Shown: piece after piece, positions 43,765 to 53,242 of the stretch
Numbering within the stretch: position 1 is the stretch's first letter
How the letters are laid out: every line of letters starts with the position of its first letter
Source of the DNA: Chitinophagaceae bacterium
GTDB taxonomy: Bacteria > Bacteroidota > Bacteroidia > Chitinophagales > Chitinophagaceae
DNA: 62,305 nt
Direction of reading: 5' to 3'
NCBI GenBank assembly: GCA_016786745.1
Contig: JAEUVS010000019.1
Location: 1 to 62,305, forward strand
The notes under the pieces: generated by a model
What the model was told of the DNA's origin: nothing
The model's database searches: none
The model's input: only the letters and a program-made list of their open reading frames with translations
Position numbers and translations under genes: made by a program

Positions 43765-44735
43765 TGAACAAAACGGCCCCACAATACCATCCCATCTCTT
43801 CGTTTTCTTTCTGGAAAGCATATTTTATCCATATGCGTCCATACCTGCTATTTATTTCAGGAATCGCGGGCGCAGCAGGAATTGCCATGAGCAGAACACC
43901 GGATATTCCGGCCTGGAAGTTATGTATTGCATTCATTCCATTTTTTCTTGGATATGGTTTCGGACAGGCGTTGACGGATTGTTTTCAAACCGACACCGAC
44001 CGGATTTCCGCACCGTACCGGCCGCTTTCGCAGGGAATTGTTTCTGTGATGTCGGTGATGATGGTTAGTATCGCGGGTTTATTGCTATCCGGTTTATTGC
44101 TCTTATGGTTGCATCCTTTTAGTTTTTTGTTCAGCGTAGTTTCCGTCGGGGGACTCGCCACTTATTCATTTGTAAAAAAACGCTACTGGTTTGGTGGTCC
44201 TTTTTATAACGCGTGGATCGTGGCGCTGCTGCCGGCGATGGGCTACTTTACGGGTTTGCCTGGTAACGTTTGGAAGTTTCCCGGGTATGGTTACCCGATC
44301 CTTATTATAAGCTTTTTCAGCTACGCCAATTTCGTTTTGATCGGTTACCTGAAAGATATCGAAGCGGACCGCGCCACTAATTACAAAACCTTTCCGGTCG
44401 TTTTCGGATGGCGCAAGACGATTTTCGCTGGTGATGTTTTTATGTTGCCTGCACTTTTCTTTTTCTGGTGGACATCGAGCCACGGTTATCCGCAGTTGCT
44501 GTTTGGCATAGCCGGTAGCGTTGTGATGATTGCGGGGCAGATAATAGCTCATCTCGCAAAAAAACAAGATGAGCAGGAAGCGCTCATTCCGATCCTCGCA
44601 ACAGTAAGAGGTTTCATTTTGCTTCATCTTGCAATCGTACTTCGGTACCAGGCTGACTGGTTGGTGTACGCTATTATTTACTATCTTCTATTTGAATGGG
44701 CGCTTTATAACCGTCCTTCAAAATACCAGGTTTAG
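43764..44735 (+). CDS. UbiA-superfamily prenyltransferase
   Basis: The 323-residue integral membrane protein has about eight to nine helices and two Asp-rich motifs of the UbiA superfamily: DCFQTDTDRISAPYRPLSQG after helix 2 (binds prenyl diphosphate) and LKDIEADRATNYKTFPV after helix 6. These enzymes attach isoprenoid chains to aromatics, chlorophyllide, glycerol phosphates or sugar phosphates. It is translationally coupled to the lipid kinase (TGATG), so its acceptor could be the phosphorylated lipid. Substrates cannot be told from sequence. Confidence 0.88.
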   Translation: MNKTAPQYHPISSFSFWKAYFIHMRPYLLFISGIAGAAGIAMSRTPDIPAWKLCIAFIPFFLGYGFGQALTDCFQTDTDRISAPYRPLSQGIVSVMSVMMVSIAGLLLSGLLLLWLHPFSFLFSVVSVGGLATYSFVKKRYWFGGPFYNAWIVALLPAMGYFTGLPGNVWKFPGYGYPILIISFFSYANFVLIGYLKDIEADRATNYKTFPVVFGWRKTIFAGDVFMLPALFFFWWTSSHGYPQLLFGIAGSVVMIAGQIIAHLAKKQDEQEALIPILATVRGFILLHLAIVLRYQADWLVYAIIYYLLFEWALYNRPSKYQV

Positions 44736-44795
44736 TACTTATCATTTTTGCCCATGCTGAACGGAACAGATATCTTTAGAAATAAAGAAATTGAC

Positions 44796-44993
44796 ATGAA
44801 CCCCAATAAAGCACTATGGGAAAAAGGTGACTTCACGCGTATAGCCGACACGATGCGTGAGAGCGGAACGCAATTTGTTTCGAAACTTGGTATTACTGCA
44901 AGCATGTGCGTTCTCGAGTGGAAGCGCCGGCTCGCTGTCCATTCCCGCTACTTTTCTAAAAATTACAGTGCGCAAGCGCCCATTAACATATGA
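44796..44993 (+). pseudogene. Truncated SAM-dependent methyltransferase
   Basis: From the ATG at 44796 the frame reads MNPNKALWEKGDFTRIADTM and LGITASMCVLEW, which matches the first 40 residues of a class I methyltransferase family that normally continues KVLDLGCGDGTT. Here the SAM loop is out of frame: the shifted frame gives FSSGSAGSLSIPATF, similar to the expected glycine-rich loop. The amidohydrolase gene begins at 44990 and the remaining 200 or so residues are missing. It may be the dead last member of the cluster. Confidence 0.75.
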
Positions 44994-46108
44994 ACGTTCT
45001 TTTCTCAAACATCACCGCCGCAATTTTATTTGCTGTTATATTCCAGGCGTGCTCATCGCCGGTGCCTTCAGATACAAAACCGCAAAGTGACTCCACCATT
45101 TATTATTCTGCGAACGATTTTAAAACGGTTAAAAAAACCGACGCGCATGTTCACGTGGATACGTACGATTCTGCGTTTATCATGCAGGCGAAGGATGATA
45201 ATTTCAATCTTTTTACTATCAATTGGGATGATGTGAATGAACCGCCGCCAATGGAAGACCAGCAAAAGTATGCATTGGCGCACCGCAAAAATTTTTCCGA
45301 TCGCCTTGAGTATGCGACAACAATATCCATCAGGAAGTTTAATGATAAAGACTGGCTTGATAAAACGCTTTCTTATATTGATAACTCAGTTTCCCACGGC
45401 GCAAAAGCGGTTAAGATTTATAAAGTGATTGGCATGACGCTCCGCGATAAACAGGGAAAACTGGTAATGGTGGATGATCCGCGGTTCGATTCGTTATTCA
45501 AATACCTCGAGAAAAATAAAATACCCGTTGTTGGTCATCTTGGCGAACCACGCAATTGCTGGTTGCCGGTTGATAGTATGACTGTTAAGGGCGACGCTTC
45601 TTATTTTACGGCTTTTCCGCAGTATCATATGTATCGTCATCCCGAGTTGCCTTCCTATGAGGATCAAATCAGGGCAAGAGATAACAGGCTAGCAAAAAAT
45701 CCTAACCTTACTTTCGTTGGCGCGCACCTTGGAAGTCTTGAATGGAATGTTGATTCGCTTGCCGCGAGGTTAGATAGGTATCCGAATTTCGCCGTGGATA
45801 TGGCCGCCCGCATTGTTCACCTGGAAGTGCAGGCCAAAAGTAACTGGCAGAAGGTGCATGATTTTCTTATTAAGTATAACGACCGCTTACTTTACGCAAC
45901 TGATTTGCTCATCGATGAAAAGATGTCAGCGTCAGATGCGAGGAAAGCCGCGCATGAAACCTGGGCTGATGACTGGAAATTTTTCGCGACCGATGAGAAG
46001 ATGACTTCGTCTCAGTTCGAAGGAAGTTTCAACGGGTTGAAGTTGCCGGCGGAGGTGATAGATAATATATATAGAAATAACGCGAAGAAATGGCTGGGGA
46101 TTTTCTAA
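44990..46108 (+). CDS. Amidohydrolase-family lipoprotein
   Basis: The 372-residue lipoprotein (lipobox IFQACSS, Cys21) belongs to the amidohydrolase 2 (ACMSD-like, TIM-barrel) family. Metal ligands appear as DAHVHVDTY, GHLGEP, GAHLGSLEWN and YATDLLIDE. A metal-bound water would hydrolyse C-N bonds or decarboxylate; the substrate is unknown. Residues WADDWKFFATDE lie near the C-terminal end. The MFS transporter follows after 4 bases, suggesting an operon. Confidence 0.87.
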   Translation: MNVLFSNITAAILFAVIFQACSSPVPSDTKPQSDSTIYYSANDFKTVKKTDAHVHVDTYDSAFIMQAKDDNFNLFTINWDDVNEPPPMEDQQKYALAHRKNFSDRLEYATTISIRKFNDKDWLDKTLSYIDNSVSHGAKAVKIYKVIGMTLRDKQGKLVMVDDPRFDSLFKYLEKNKIPVVGHLGEPRNCWLPVDSMTVKGDASYFTAFPQYHMYRHPELPSYEDQIRARDNRLAKNPNLTFVGAHLGSLEWNVDSLAARLDRYPNFAVDMAARIVHLEVQAKSNWQKVHDFLIKYNDRLLYATDLLIDEKMSASDARKAAHETWADDWKFFATDEKMTSSQFEGSFNGLKLPAEVIDNIYRNNAKKWLGIF

Positions 46109-46112
46109 CAGG

Positions 46113-47318
46113 ATGGCTTTTATGATCGGGCAGATGAAAATGAAGCCGGCCGAGTTTATTTTTCTTTCCGCCTGCACAATGATGCTGACGGCTCTCGGAA
46201 TCGACGTCATGCTTCCTGCGTTTGCTGCGGTTCGCTCATATTTTGGACTTAGTCATGATTCTACCGAGACAGCGAAAATTATCTCATTCTTTTTTATGGG
46301 GCAGATTGCGCAGATTGTTTTTGGTGCGTTGTCTGACCGATTTGGGCGCTTATCTATCCTGCGCATAGGCTTCCCTCTATATATTGTTGGCGGAGTGGTT
46401 GCGACTTTCGCCCCGAACCTTAGTATAATGCTGGGTGCTCGTTTCGTTGCTGGCATGGGTGCGTCGGCGGTGTTCATGACGACTATTGCCAGTGTGCGCG
46501 ACCGCTTTGTCGGCGACCAGATGGCTCGGGTGATGTCTAGGATCCTTACTATTTTTCTTTTTACCCCTGTGTTTGCTCCATTCCTGGGTATAGGTATTCT
46601 TGCAATAGCGTCGTGGAAAACGGTTTTTCTTACTCCGCCTTTGTTTGCGACACTTGTTTTCTTATGGTCGTTTCGATTGGAAGAGTCGTTACCCCGCGAA
46701 CAGCGTTCTTCCCTCGATTGGCCTACGATTGGGGAAGCTGTGAAAACCGTTTTAAGCAATCGGACGTTTTTACGTTACACTACCGTTACCACGCTTTTGT
46801 TTACCGCGTTGAGTTCTTATGTGGCGAGTTCCGAGCATATAGTCGGAGAAATTTACCTGAGACCGCGGTTGTTTGCGTGGATTTTTGCGGGTATAGGAGC
46901 AGTGATGTCGTGTTGTGCTTTGTTGAATTCACGGCTTTCTATAAAGTATGGTGCGCGGAGGGTGATTAAGTGGTTGCTTGGCATTTATACGGGTGCGGCA
47001 GCGTTGTTGCTGGTTTTTACGCTTTTGTTCGGAGATCCTCCTTCGATCGCTGTGTTTTTCGTTGCAATTGCTGTGATGTTGGGTATTAACCTGGCTGTGG
47101 AGCCGAATAGTAGTGCGCTTGCGTTGGAGCCGATGGGTTCGGTGGCTGGGATAGCATCATCTATATATGGTACCGTGTTCTTTTTTATCGGGTCAGCCCT
47201 CGGTGCGGTGATTAGTCATTTAATGACGGATACGGTGCTGCCTCTTGTGTGGAGTTTTTTTGTTTTTGGGGTGATGTCTGTGATACTTGTATTGCCCGAT
47301 TCCCGGAGAAAAAATTAA
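46113..47318 (+). CDS. MFS transporter, Bcr/CflA-type drug efflux
   Basis: The 401-residue inner-membrane protein has twelve helices, with MLTALGIDVMLPAFAAVRSYF in helix 1, the motif GALSDRFGRLSILRIGFPLY between helices 2 and 3, and RFVAGMGASAVFMTTIASVR. Bcr/CflA members export drugs such as bicyclomycin or chloramphenicol, and some export cysteine. It follows the amidohydrolase by 4 bases. Its last 107 bases overlap the oppositely oriented alpha/beta hydrolase gene. Confidence 0.9.
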   Translation: MAFMIGQMKMKPAEFIFLSACTMMLTALGIDVMLPAFAAVRSYFGLSHDSTETAKIISFFFMGQIAQIVFGALSDRFGRLSILRIGFPLYIVGGVVATFAPNLSIMLGARFVAGMGASAVFMTTIASVRDRFVGDQMARVMSRILTIFLFTPVFAPFLGIGILAIASWKTVFLTPPLFATLVFLWSFRLEESLPREQRSSLDWPTIGEAVKTVLSNRTFLRYTTVTTLLFTALSSYVASSEHIVGEIYLRPRLFAWIFAGIGAVMSCCALLNSRLSIKYGARRVIKWLLGIYTGAAALLLVFTLLFGDPPSIAVFFVAIAVMLGINLAVEPNSSALALEPMGSVAGIASSIYGTVFFFIGSALGAVISHLMTDTVLPLVWSFFVFGVMSVILVLPDSRRKN

Positions 47319-48108
47319 TTGCAAGTTGGGAGATTATTTCAGGGCGTTCGGAAAAAACTTCATGAGTGGTGTTGGGAAGAATACAAAGCTGACTATTCGG
47401 AATCAACCTATACAAATGAACTGCATGATCAATATTAATTTCATCCTTATCTCCCTGCGCAATCATTACAGGAACACGAATATTCGTTAAAACAGAATCT
47501 GAAAAATACTTTTCCTGGTACCACATCGCGTTTAAAAAGTTCATCATCTTCTTCCAATCTCTTTTCACTTCTTTTGTATACGCATCAACGGTCTCTTTAT
47601 TCCGCTCGCCCCAGGCCTCAAGCGCCTGCGGCACTACATCAGCGGCATTAATCCCAGCAGGCAACGCTCCAGCCAAACCATTATTCGCACCAACAGCAAG
47701 CGTCTTCTTTACTTTACCAGGATACTTTTCGGCCAGTAACAACGAAGCAATCGCTCCATCACTCCATCCCATAACATAAACAGTATCTAACGACAGAGAA
47801 TCAATAAACCCTGAAAAAAAATCTGTGAGAATTTCGTAACTCAATGTGTCCGGCTGCTCAGAACGTCCCTGCCCCGGACTATCAGGCAGGATCACCCGAA
47901 AATGTTTGGAAAGCGCGTCAACACATTTATCAAAATCACGCACACTCCTGTTAATACCACCGCCGGAAAGTATAACCAGGGGAGCGCCTTGTCCGTGCTC
48001 TTCGTAATAAATTTTTGTGTTAAGTATGTCTTTGAAGGAGGTCCGATCACTGATAGAATTGCAATGGCAAAAAAATATCGCTAATGCGAAAACCGGGGTG
48101 TATCTCAT
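47212..48108 (-). CDS. Alpha/beta hydrolase
   Basis: The 298-residue protein has a signal or lipoprotein-type start (FFCHCNS). The alpha/beta hydrolase core shows VILSGGGINRS (oxyanion hole), LPDSPGQGRSEQPD, the nucleophile elbow YVMGWSDGAIAS, and NTTHEVFSERPE with the catalytic His; the acid is probably the Asp in GDKDE. Substrate is unknown. The last 35 residues come from sequence antisense to the MFS gene and look like an extension past the natural end of the fold. Confidence 0.88.
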   Translation of the reverse strand: MRYTPVFALAIFFCHCNSISDRTSFKDILNTKIYYEEHGQGAPLVILSGGGINRSVRDFDKCVDALSKHFRVILPDSPGQGRSEQPDTLSYEILTDFFSGFIDSLSLDTVYVMGWSDGAIASLLLAEKYPGKVKKTLAVGANNGLAGALPAGINAADVVPQALEAWGERNKETVDAYTKEVKRDWKKMMNFLNAMWYQEKYFSDSVLTNIRVPVMIAQGDKDEINIDHAVHLYRLIPNSQLCILPNTTHEVFSERPEIISQLAINFFSGNRAIQVSQTSPQKQKNSTQEAAPYPSLND

Positions 48109-48132
48109 AACATCTAAGATACCTAAATCTGC

Positions 48133-48327
48133 TTACAGGCCGAACGGTGCATCCTGGGGTGTAAGCACAATGTCTTCCTCGATCTTTCTTAACGCCTGAA
48201 GTTCTTCCGCTGTAAAAGTAACATTCGCACTAAATGGAGTGTTCATCAGCTCGAGAAAAAACGTATCCTCTACATCCTTAAGATGCAGCATATATTTTAT
48301 GAGTAATTTCTGGTAATCGATAGACAT
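48133..48327 (-). CDS. Small conserved-looking hypothetical protein
   Basis: The 64-residue acidic peptide starts MSIDYQKLLIKYMLHLKDVE and contains FTAEELQALRKIEEDIV. It looks like a group of short Bacteroidota hypotheticals that begin with YxKLLxKYM. No function can be given. It lies 24 bases upstream of the alpha/beta hydrolase start on the same strand and may share its transcript. Its frame is open from ATG to stop with ordinary codon use, but short length makes the call uncertain. Confidence 0.55.
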   Translation of the reverse strand: MSIDYQKLLIKYMLHLKDVEDTFFLELMNTPFSANVTFTAEELQALRKIEEDIVLTPQDAPFGL

Positions 48328-48600
48328 AATTCAAAATAGTTATGTAAGCCCAACTTTCATAGTTTTCCGCCCACATTCAGGACCCACTATGTAGGTATAC
48401 TTATTAAACTAAGTGAATACCCTAGTTTTTTTAGGCCATGGTTGACTTTTAACCCTTATTTCCAGCAGGTTACGACTTGCCAGCATTTGTCACCCGCGCA
48501 CGGTTTTGATAATTAACATCTAAATGAAAAAATTAGCGCGGGAACTATAGCGATGACTTTCTGAAAAACTGTGCGGTTAATATAAGAATGTGGTTGCGAT
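48328..48600. other. Intergenic region without a gene
   Basis: This 270-base gap holds the promoter of the small minus-strand gene and the region after the second SusD gene. An AT-rich hairpin-like stretch around 48406-48432 is the only structure seen. No ORF with similarity was found. Confidence 0.4.
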
Positions 48601-48632
48601 AAAAAAGGCCGCACTGGAAAGTGCAGCCTTCT
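48601..48632 (-). terminator. Rho-independent terminator of susC/susD
   Basis: On the minus strand the arms GGCTGCACT and AGTGCGGCC flank a TTCC loop and are followed by a run of T, 19 bases after the SusD stop. It is a standard intrinsic terminator for the minus-strand susC-susD transcript. Confidence 0.85.
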
Positions 48633-48650
48633 TACCAAAAAACCATTATG

Positions 48651-50162
48651 CTAAAACGTGCCGTTTTGCGTAAGGTTCGGATTGTTATTTATTTCTCTCA
48701 GAGGAATTGGAAACAGTAATTGATTTTCTGTGAGGGTTTTGCCCCATACCGTTGTATGACCAACGAAATCATCGAACTCACCTGTAATATCGTTCCGCAC
48801 TTTACGTGTACGCAACATATCGAACCACGTTTTTCCTTCATAACACAGTTCAAGGTATCGTTGATTCCATACCTCTTCTTCGAAGGCGGTCATCCCCAAA
48901 TCGGTTACAGGACCGAGCCCAGCGCGTTCCCTGATTGCATTCACGTAGTCTTCGGCGAAATTATCCGGGCCTCCGTTTGCGCGATTTGATGCTTCGGCGT
49001 ACATGAGCATCACATCGGCCAATCTGTAAATCGTATAATTCAAATCAGATCGTGCAGTATTTGTAACCGCCTGCCGGTCGAACCATTTGTAGAGGTAATA
49101 TCCACCGAGATTCACACTGTCTCTTCTTGGATCTCCCGCGGGATAAGCCCCGGGATTTCCGGGATACCAGGTATAGAAAAACTGGCGCTCCTCAACCCGC
49201 TTGTCGCCGTCGGGATAGCTTTCAACAAATTGTCGCGTGGGCACCAATCCCCCAAATTCATCGGAATACACCGAGACGCGTTTGTATAACGCAAGTGTTT
49301 TCGCAGTCAGGTCGTTCGGGGTGATATCTGCCGCAAACTGTACCTGCCAGATAAACTCGCCTTTATTCTTGTTCGCTGGCAGGGTCATCTCTGAATACTC
49401 ATCGAACAATGTATAGCCCCCATTGTCTATTACTTCTTTCGATCTCGCTGCCGATTCAGCATAATACTGATCGCCACCCTGTACGGGATACCCGGCATAG
49501 GTGAGATAAACATCGGCGAGAAGCGATTTTACTGCGGACATCGAAACAAGTCCTGTCTGGTCGCTCCAGGGCAATGATGATTGCTCGGCGAGTAGCAGAT
49601 CAGGAATGATGATCGAATCGTATATGTCTTTTGCCGGCGCACGGTTGGGTCGTGCCTGGCTCAGATCATCTACCACTTCGGTTATTTTGGGCACGTCGCC
49701 ATACATGCGCACGAGATAAAAGTAATAGAGCGCGCGAAGGGTGTGCACCTCGGCGAGCATATTGCTTTTTGTTGCTTCGTCGAATTCTATTTCCGAAATT
49801 TTCTGTAACGACAGGTTGCAGTTGGCGATTCCGCGATATAGTGATTGCCACCAGTCGTCGATATAAAATGATTGGGCGTCGTAAGTAAGGTTGTAAAACC
49901 TGAATCCTTCTGTTTGCGGGTTGCCATCGGCTTTACCTGTCATAAATTCCATGAGCTCCGCGGTGTTGCCACCATAGCCACCTGCTCCACGGTCGAGCAC
50001 GGTTAATTCAGCATACGAAGCGTTGGCGAATGCCCGTGCAATTTCCGGGCTCGTTACCTCTGTTTCCGGTGTTAAAGCACCCGTGGGCGCCTCGTCGAGA
50101 AACTTTGTGCATGACGTCAATGTTACTGCCCATGCTATTAGTATTATATATAGCGTCTTCAT
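48651..50162 (-). CDS. SusD/RagB-family surface lipoprotein (second pair)
   Basis: The 503-residue lipoprotein (lipobox LTSCTK, Cys18) shows LRALYYFYLVRMYGDVPKI, AVKSLLADVYLTYAGYPVQG, IYRLADVMLMYAEASNRANG, AIRERAGLGPVTDLG and WNQRYLELCYEGKTWFDMLR, ending LLFPIPLREINNNPNLTQNG. It is the lid of the SusC transporter 20 bases upstream. Ligand is unknown; no glycosidase or sulfatase is directly linked to this pair, and GH5 lies 8 kb away on the same strand. Confidence 0.94.
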   Translation of the reverse strand: MKTLYIILIAWAVTLTSCTKFLDEAPTGALTPETEVTSPEIARAFANASYAELTVLDRGAGGYGGNTAELMEFMTGKADGNPQTEGFRFYNLTYDAQSFYIDDWWQSLYRGIANCNLSLQKISEIEFDEATKSNMLAEVHTLRALYYFYLVRMYGDVPKITEVVDDLSQARPNRAPAKDIYDSIIIPDLLLAEQSSLPWSDQTGLVSMSAVKSLLADVYLTYAGYPVQGGDQYYAESAARSKEVIDNGGYTLFDEYSEMTLPANKNKGEFIWQVQFAADITPNDLTAKTLALYKRVSVYSDEFGGLVPTRQFVESYPDGDKRVEERQFFYTWYPGNPGAYPAGDPRRDSVNLGGYYLYKWFDRQAVTNTARSDLNYTIYRLADVMLMYAEASNRANGGPDNFAEDYVNAIRERAGLGPVTDLGMTAFEEEVWNQRYLELCYEGKTWFDMLRTRKVRNDITGEFDDFVGHTTVWGKTLTENQLLFPIPLREINNNPNLTQNGTF

Positions 50163-50182
50163 GAGTCTGTTCGTTTAGTGAG

Positions 50183-53100
50183 TTAGAAAGAAAGATTTAC
50201 TCCGAAATTGAATGTGCGCGGACGCGGATACGGGAAGAAATCCTGGTTTTGCGTAAGCTGTCCGCCGAACGTGAGCACTTCCGGATCATATCCTGTGTAG
50301 TCGCTGATCAGAAAAACATTCTGGGCACTTCCATAAACGCGTAGGTGAGTAAGCCCGATCCTGTCGAGCACCTTCTCAGGGAATGTGTAGCCGAGCTCAA
50401 TGTTCTGCCCGCGTATAAAGGATCCATCTTCCACCCACCAGCTGTCAATGTGTGTCTGGTAAAACGATCCATAGTACCGTACCTCCGCGATTTTCGAATC
50501 CTGGTTATCCGGAGTCCATGCATTCTTAACAGTAGCGAGGCTGTTCGCGATTGCCTGCCTGTCTTCTGTAGAGTGTTTGAAATTAGCAACGGTATTCACT
50601 CCGAACACTGCCCTGATATCGAATTTGAAGTCGAAGTTGTAGATCTTGAAATCATTCAACAGGTTCATGGTGTATTTCGGATACGCGCGTCCAAGTCGTA
50701 CGATATCGGCATCATCAATTTTTCCATCTTCGTTTACGTCTTTCCATTTAAGGTCGCCGGGCTTCAGGTTGTAGCGGGCAGCCTCTGCGGCATCTTTTGT
50801 GCCCCAAACGCCTTCACGTTCGTAGCCGATAAATGTACCAATGGGCCATCCCACTCTCAACACATTCGTTTCGCCAAGGAACCACGGACCCGGGTAGATG
50901 TCGTCATTATTTGCACCGAGTTGTAAAATCTCATTTCGGATTGTAGAGAAATTAAATTCCGTTGTCCATTTAAAATTCGGATCGATGAAATTTCTCGAAG
51001 TGAATGCCGCTTCAAAACCAACGTTCCGCACACTGCCCACGTTTTCGAAAACTGTCTCGAGTCCGGATGTCCATGGAATCGGAGCTTCGAGAAGCAGGTC
51101 CTTTGTCGTTTTGTTGAAATAGTCAACAGCCACTTGTATACGGTTGTCAATAAATCCCATTTCCAAACCGATATCATACTGGTCTACTTTTTCCCAACGC
51201 AGGTTTGGATTGCCAAATTCGTTGCGGGTAATAATGGGCTGACGTTCTCCATTTAAAATAGTAACGCCCGATCCGAGTAATTGAAGAGAGCTGTAGGAGC
51301 CGATTTCCTGGTTACCTGTGGAACCGATACTCGCGCGCACTTTCAGTTCGCTGAATACGCGGCTGTTCTTCATGAAGTCTTCCTGCGAAATTCTCCACGC
51401 TGCGCCTGCAGAAGGGAAGAACGCGTATTTATTGTTCTTACCAAATTTCGACGAGCCGTCGTAGCGGCCTGTTGCAGTAAACAGGTATTTATCGTCGATG
51501 TTGTAGGTTAAGCGGGCGAAGTAAGAATTCATCGTCCACTGGTTATCGCCGGAGCGCGGAGGGTTGGCGATTGTACTTCCTGCCTGCAGGTTGTGCCATC
51601 CCCAAAAATCGTCAATGAAGTTCTGCGCCTCAGCCCAGTTGTTTTCAGAATAGCTTTTCTGGAACGAAATACCCGCGAGCGCGGTCATACTATGAGTTTC
51701 GTTGATTTTTTTGTTCCATGTCAGATAATTCTCCGACTGCCAATAGGTGTCCTGCCAATTTTCTATTGATGCCACACCTTTCTGGTCGAAGGAAAGAGAA
51801 CTAAGTCCGCGACCCGAGTAGAAGTTGTTCTTCATAGAATTCAGGCTAAAACCAAAGTCGCTTTTGAAATTCAGATCAGGAGTAAAATTGATTTGCGCAT
51901 ATACGTTACCGACAGCAATCTGCCGGTTTCTTAATGTATAACGATTTTTTGCTATGTTAACAGGATTGCTTCCACCTTCCATACCCGGAAAGTCTCCATT
52001 ACCACCCCATGTGCCATCGGGATATTTTACCGGAATGATGGGAAGCGCTTCAATCACCATCCTTGATACGTTCAATCCGCCATTTGCATCGGATACGAGC
52101 CTGCTGGTACCTTTTACAAGTGAAACACTACCACCAACTTTCAGCCAGTCTTTCACGTCGGCATCCACGGTAAACCTCGCCGAATATCTTTTGAACCACG
52201 ACTCTATCATCAGGCCATCCTGGTTAAAATATCCGAGCGACAAACTGTAAAGTGTTTTGTCGTTACCACCCTGCATATTGAGGTAGTGGTTTGTCATGAC
52301 TGCGGGCTTGTATACTTCTTTTTCCCAATTGGTGTTGTAGCGAGGTTTGCCGGTTTCGTCGAACAGCTCAGGAAAATTGGCGGGATCATTTGGAACATAT
52401 TTGCCTTGTGAAAATCCAAGCGAATCGTATTTCTGCGCATTCCTGTATGCGAGGTTATACACGTCCATAAATCCCTGCGCATCCAATGCTTTCAGGCTGC
52501 GCTGTAAAGTGTTCACTCCAACGTATCCATCATAACTGATTTTCGCCGGACCGCGAATACCGCGCTTCGTGGTAATAATAATAACACCATTTGCGCCGCG
52601 TGCACCATAGATAGCTGTAGCAGAAGCGTCTTTCAACACTTCTATTGTTGCTATATCATTTGGATTCAGCACGGATGCGGCAACGCCGATCACGCCATCT
52701 ACCACGTAAAGCGGATCGAGTGATGAATTGATTGAAGTAACGCCGCGTATACGCACTTTCGCTGCTTCTCCCGGCGCGCTTGTGTTGATACTTACATCAA
52801 CACCGGGCACTCTTCCCTGTAAGGCCTGCGTTACATCGGGCGAAGGACGGTCCATCAGCCGATCGGCTTTCACCGTTGCGACGGCTCCGGTGAGATCGGA
52901 TTTTTTTGCGGTACCATAACCGATCACCACTACCTCGTTGAGGGCGTCCTGGCTACTGGTTAATGCGATGTTTAGCGTTGGTGAAGAAGATGCTTTTACT
53001 TCTTTCGATTCGAAACCGGTGTAGGAAAACACGAGTGTGGCATCATTGCTGGGAACTGTGATCGTAAAATTCCCCTGGTCGTCGGTTGACGTGCCACCTG

Positions 53101-53242
53101 GTGAACCTTTAACTGTGACGCTCACCCCAACTAAAGGTGCTCCATCTACAGTATTCGTGACTTTTCCGGTTTTGGAAATTTGTGCAAAGCCAGTTGCACT
53201 GAACAGCGCGCATAATAGCGCTGCTAAAAGTTTGTGTTGCAT
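50183..53242 (-). CDS. SusC/RagA TonB-linked outer-membrane transporter (second pair)
   Basis: The 1019-residue transporter has a signal peptide (FSATGFAQ), a carboxypeptidase-regulatory-like domain at about 25-105, the motif NEVVVIGYGTAKKSDLTGAV, the plug (LQGRVPGVDVSIN, ASATAIYGARGANGVIIITT) and a barrel ending in FNFGVNLSF. Unlike the first SusC it has no STN domain, so it is not coupled to a FecR/sigma pair. It pairs with SusD downstream and would import oligosaccharides or peptides by TonB. About 280 bases of non-coding DNA precede it. Confidence 0.95.
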   Translation of the reverse strand: MQHKLLAALLCALFSATGFAQISKTGKVTNTVDGAPLVGVSVTVKGSPGGTSTDDQGNFTITVPSNDATLVFSYTGFESKEVKASSSPTLNIALTSSQDALNEVVVIGYGTAKKSDLTGAVATVKADRLMDRPSPDVTQALQGRVPGVDVSINTSAPGEAAKVRIRGVTSINSSLDPLYVVDGVIGVAASVLNPNDIATIEVLKDASATAIYGARGANGVIIITTKRGIRGPAKISYDGYVGVNTLQRSLKALDAQGFMDVYNLAYRNAQKYDSLGFSQGKYVPNDPANFPELFDETGKPRYNTNWEKEVYKPAVMTNHYLNMQGGNDKTLYSLSLGYFNQDGLMIESWFKRYSARFTVDADVKDWLKVGGSVSLVKGTSRLVSDANGGLNVSRMVIEALPIIPVKYPDGTWGGNGDFPGMEGGSNPVNIAKNRYTLRNRQIAVGNVYAQINFTPDLNFKSDFGFSLNSMKNNFYSGRGLSSLSFDQKGVASIENWQDTYWQSENYLTWNKKINETHSMTALAGISFQKSYSENNWAEAQNFIDDFWGWHNLQAGSTIANPPRSGDNQWTMNSYFARLTYNIDDKYLFTATGRYDGSSKFGKNNKYAFFPSAGAAWRISQEDFMKNSRVFSELKVRASIGSTGNQEIGSYSSLQLLGSGVTILNGERQPIITRNEFGNPNLRWEKVDQYDIGLEMGFIDNRIQVAVDYFNKTTKDLLLEAPIPWTSGLETVFENVGSVRNVGFEAAFTSRNFIDPNFKWTTEFNFSTIRNEILQLGANNDDIYPGPWFLGETNVLRVGWPIGTFIGYEREGVWGTKDAAEAARYNLKPGDLKWKDVNEDGKIDDADIVRLGRAYPKYTMNLLNDFKIYNFDFKFDIRAVFGVNTVANFKHSTEDRQAIANSLATVKNAWTPDNQDSKIAEVRYYGSFYQTHIDSWWVEDGSFIRGQNIELGYTFPEKVLDRIGLTHLRVYGSAQNVFLISDYTGYDPEVLTFGGQLTQNQDFFPYPRPRTFNFGVNLSF

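Noticed and set aside
48406..48432. AT-rich hairpin followed by T run, possible terminator
   Set aside because: Only about six A/T-rich pairs and no plus-strand gene upstream; kept as a note only.
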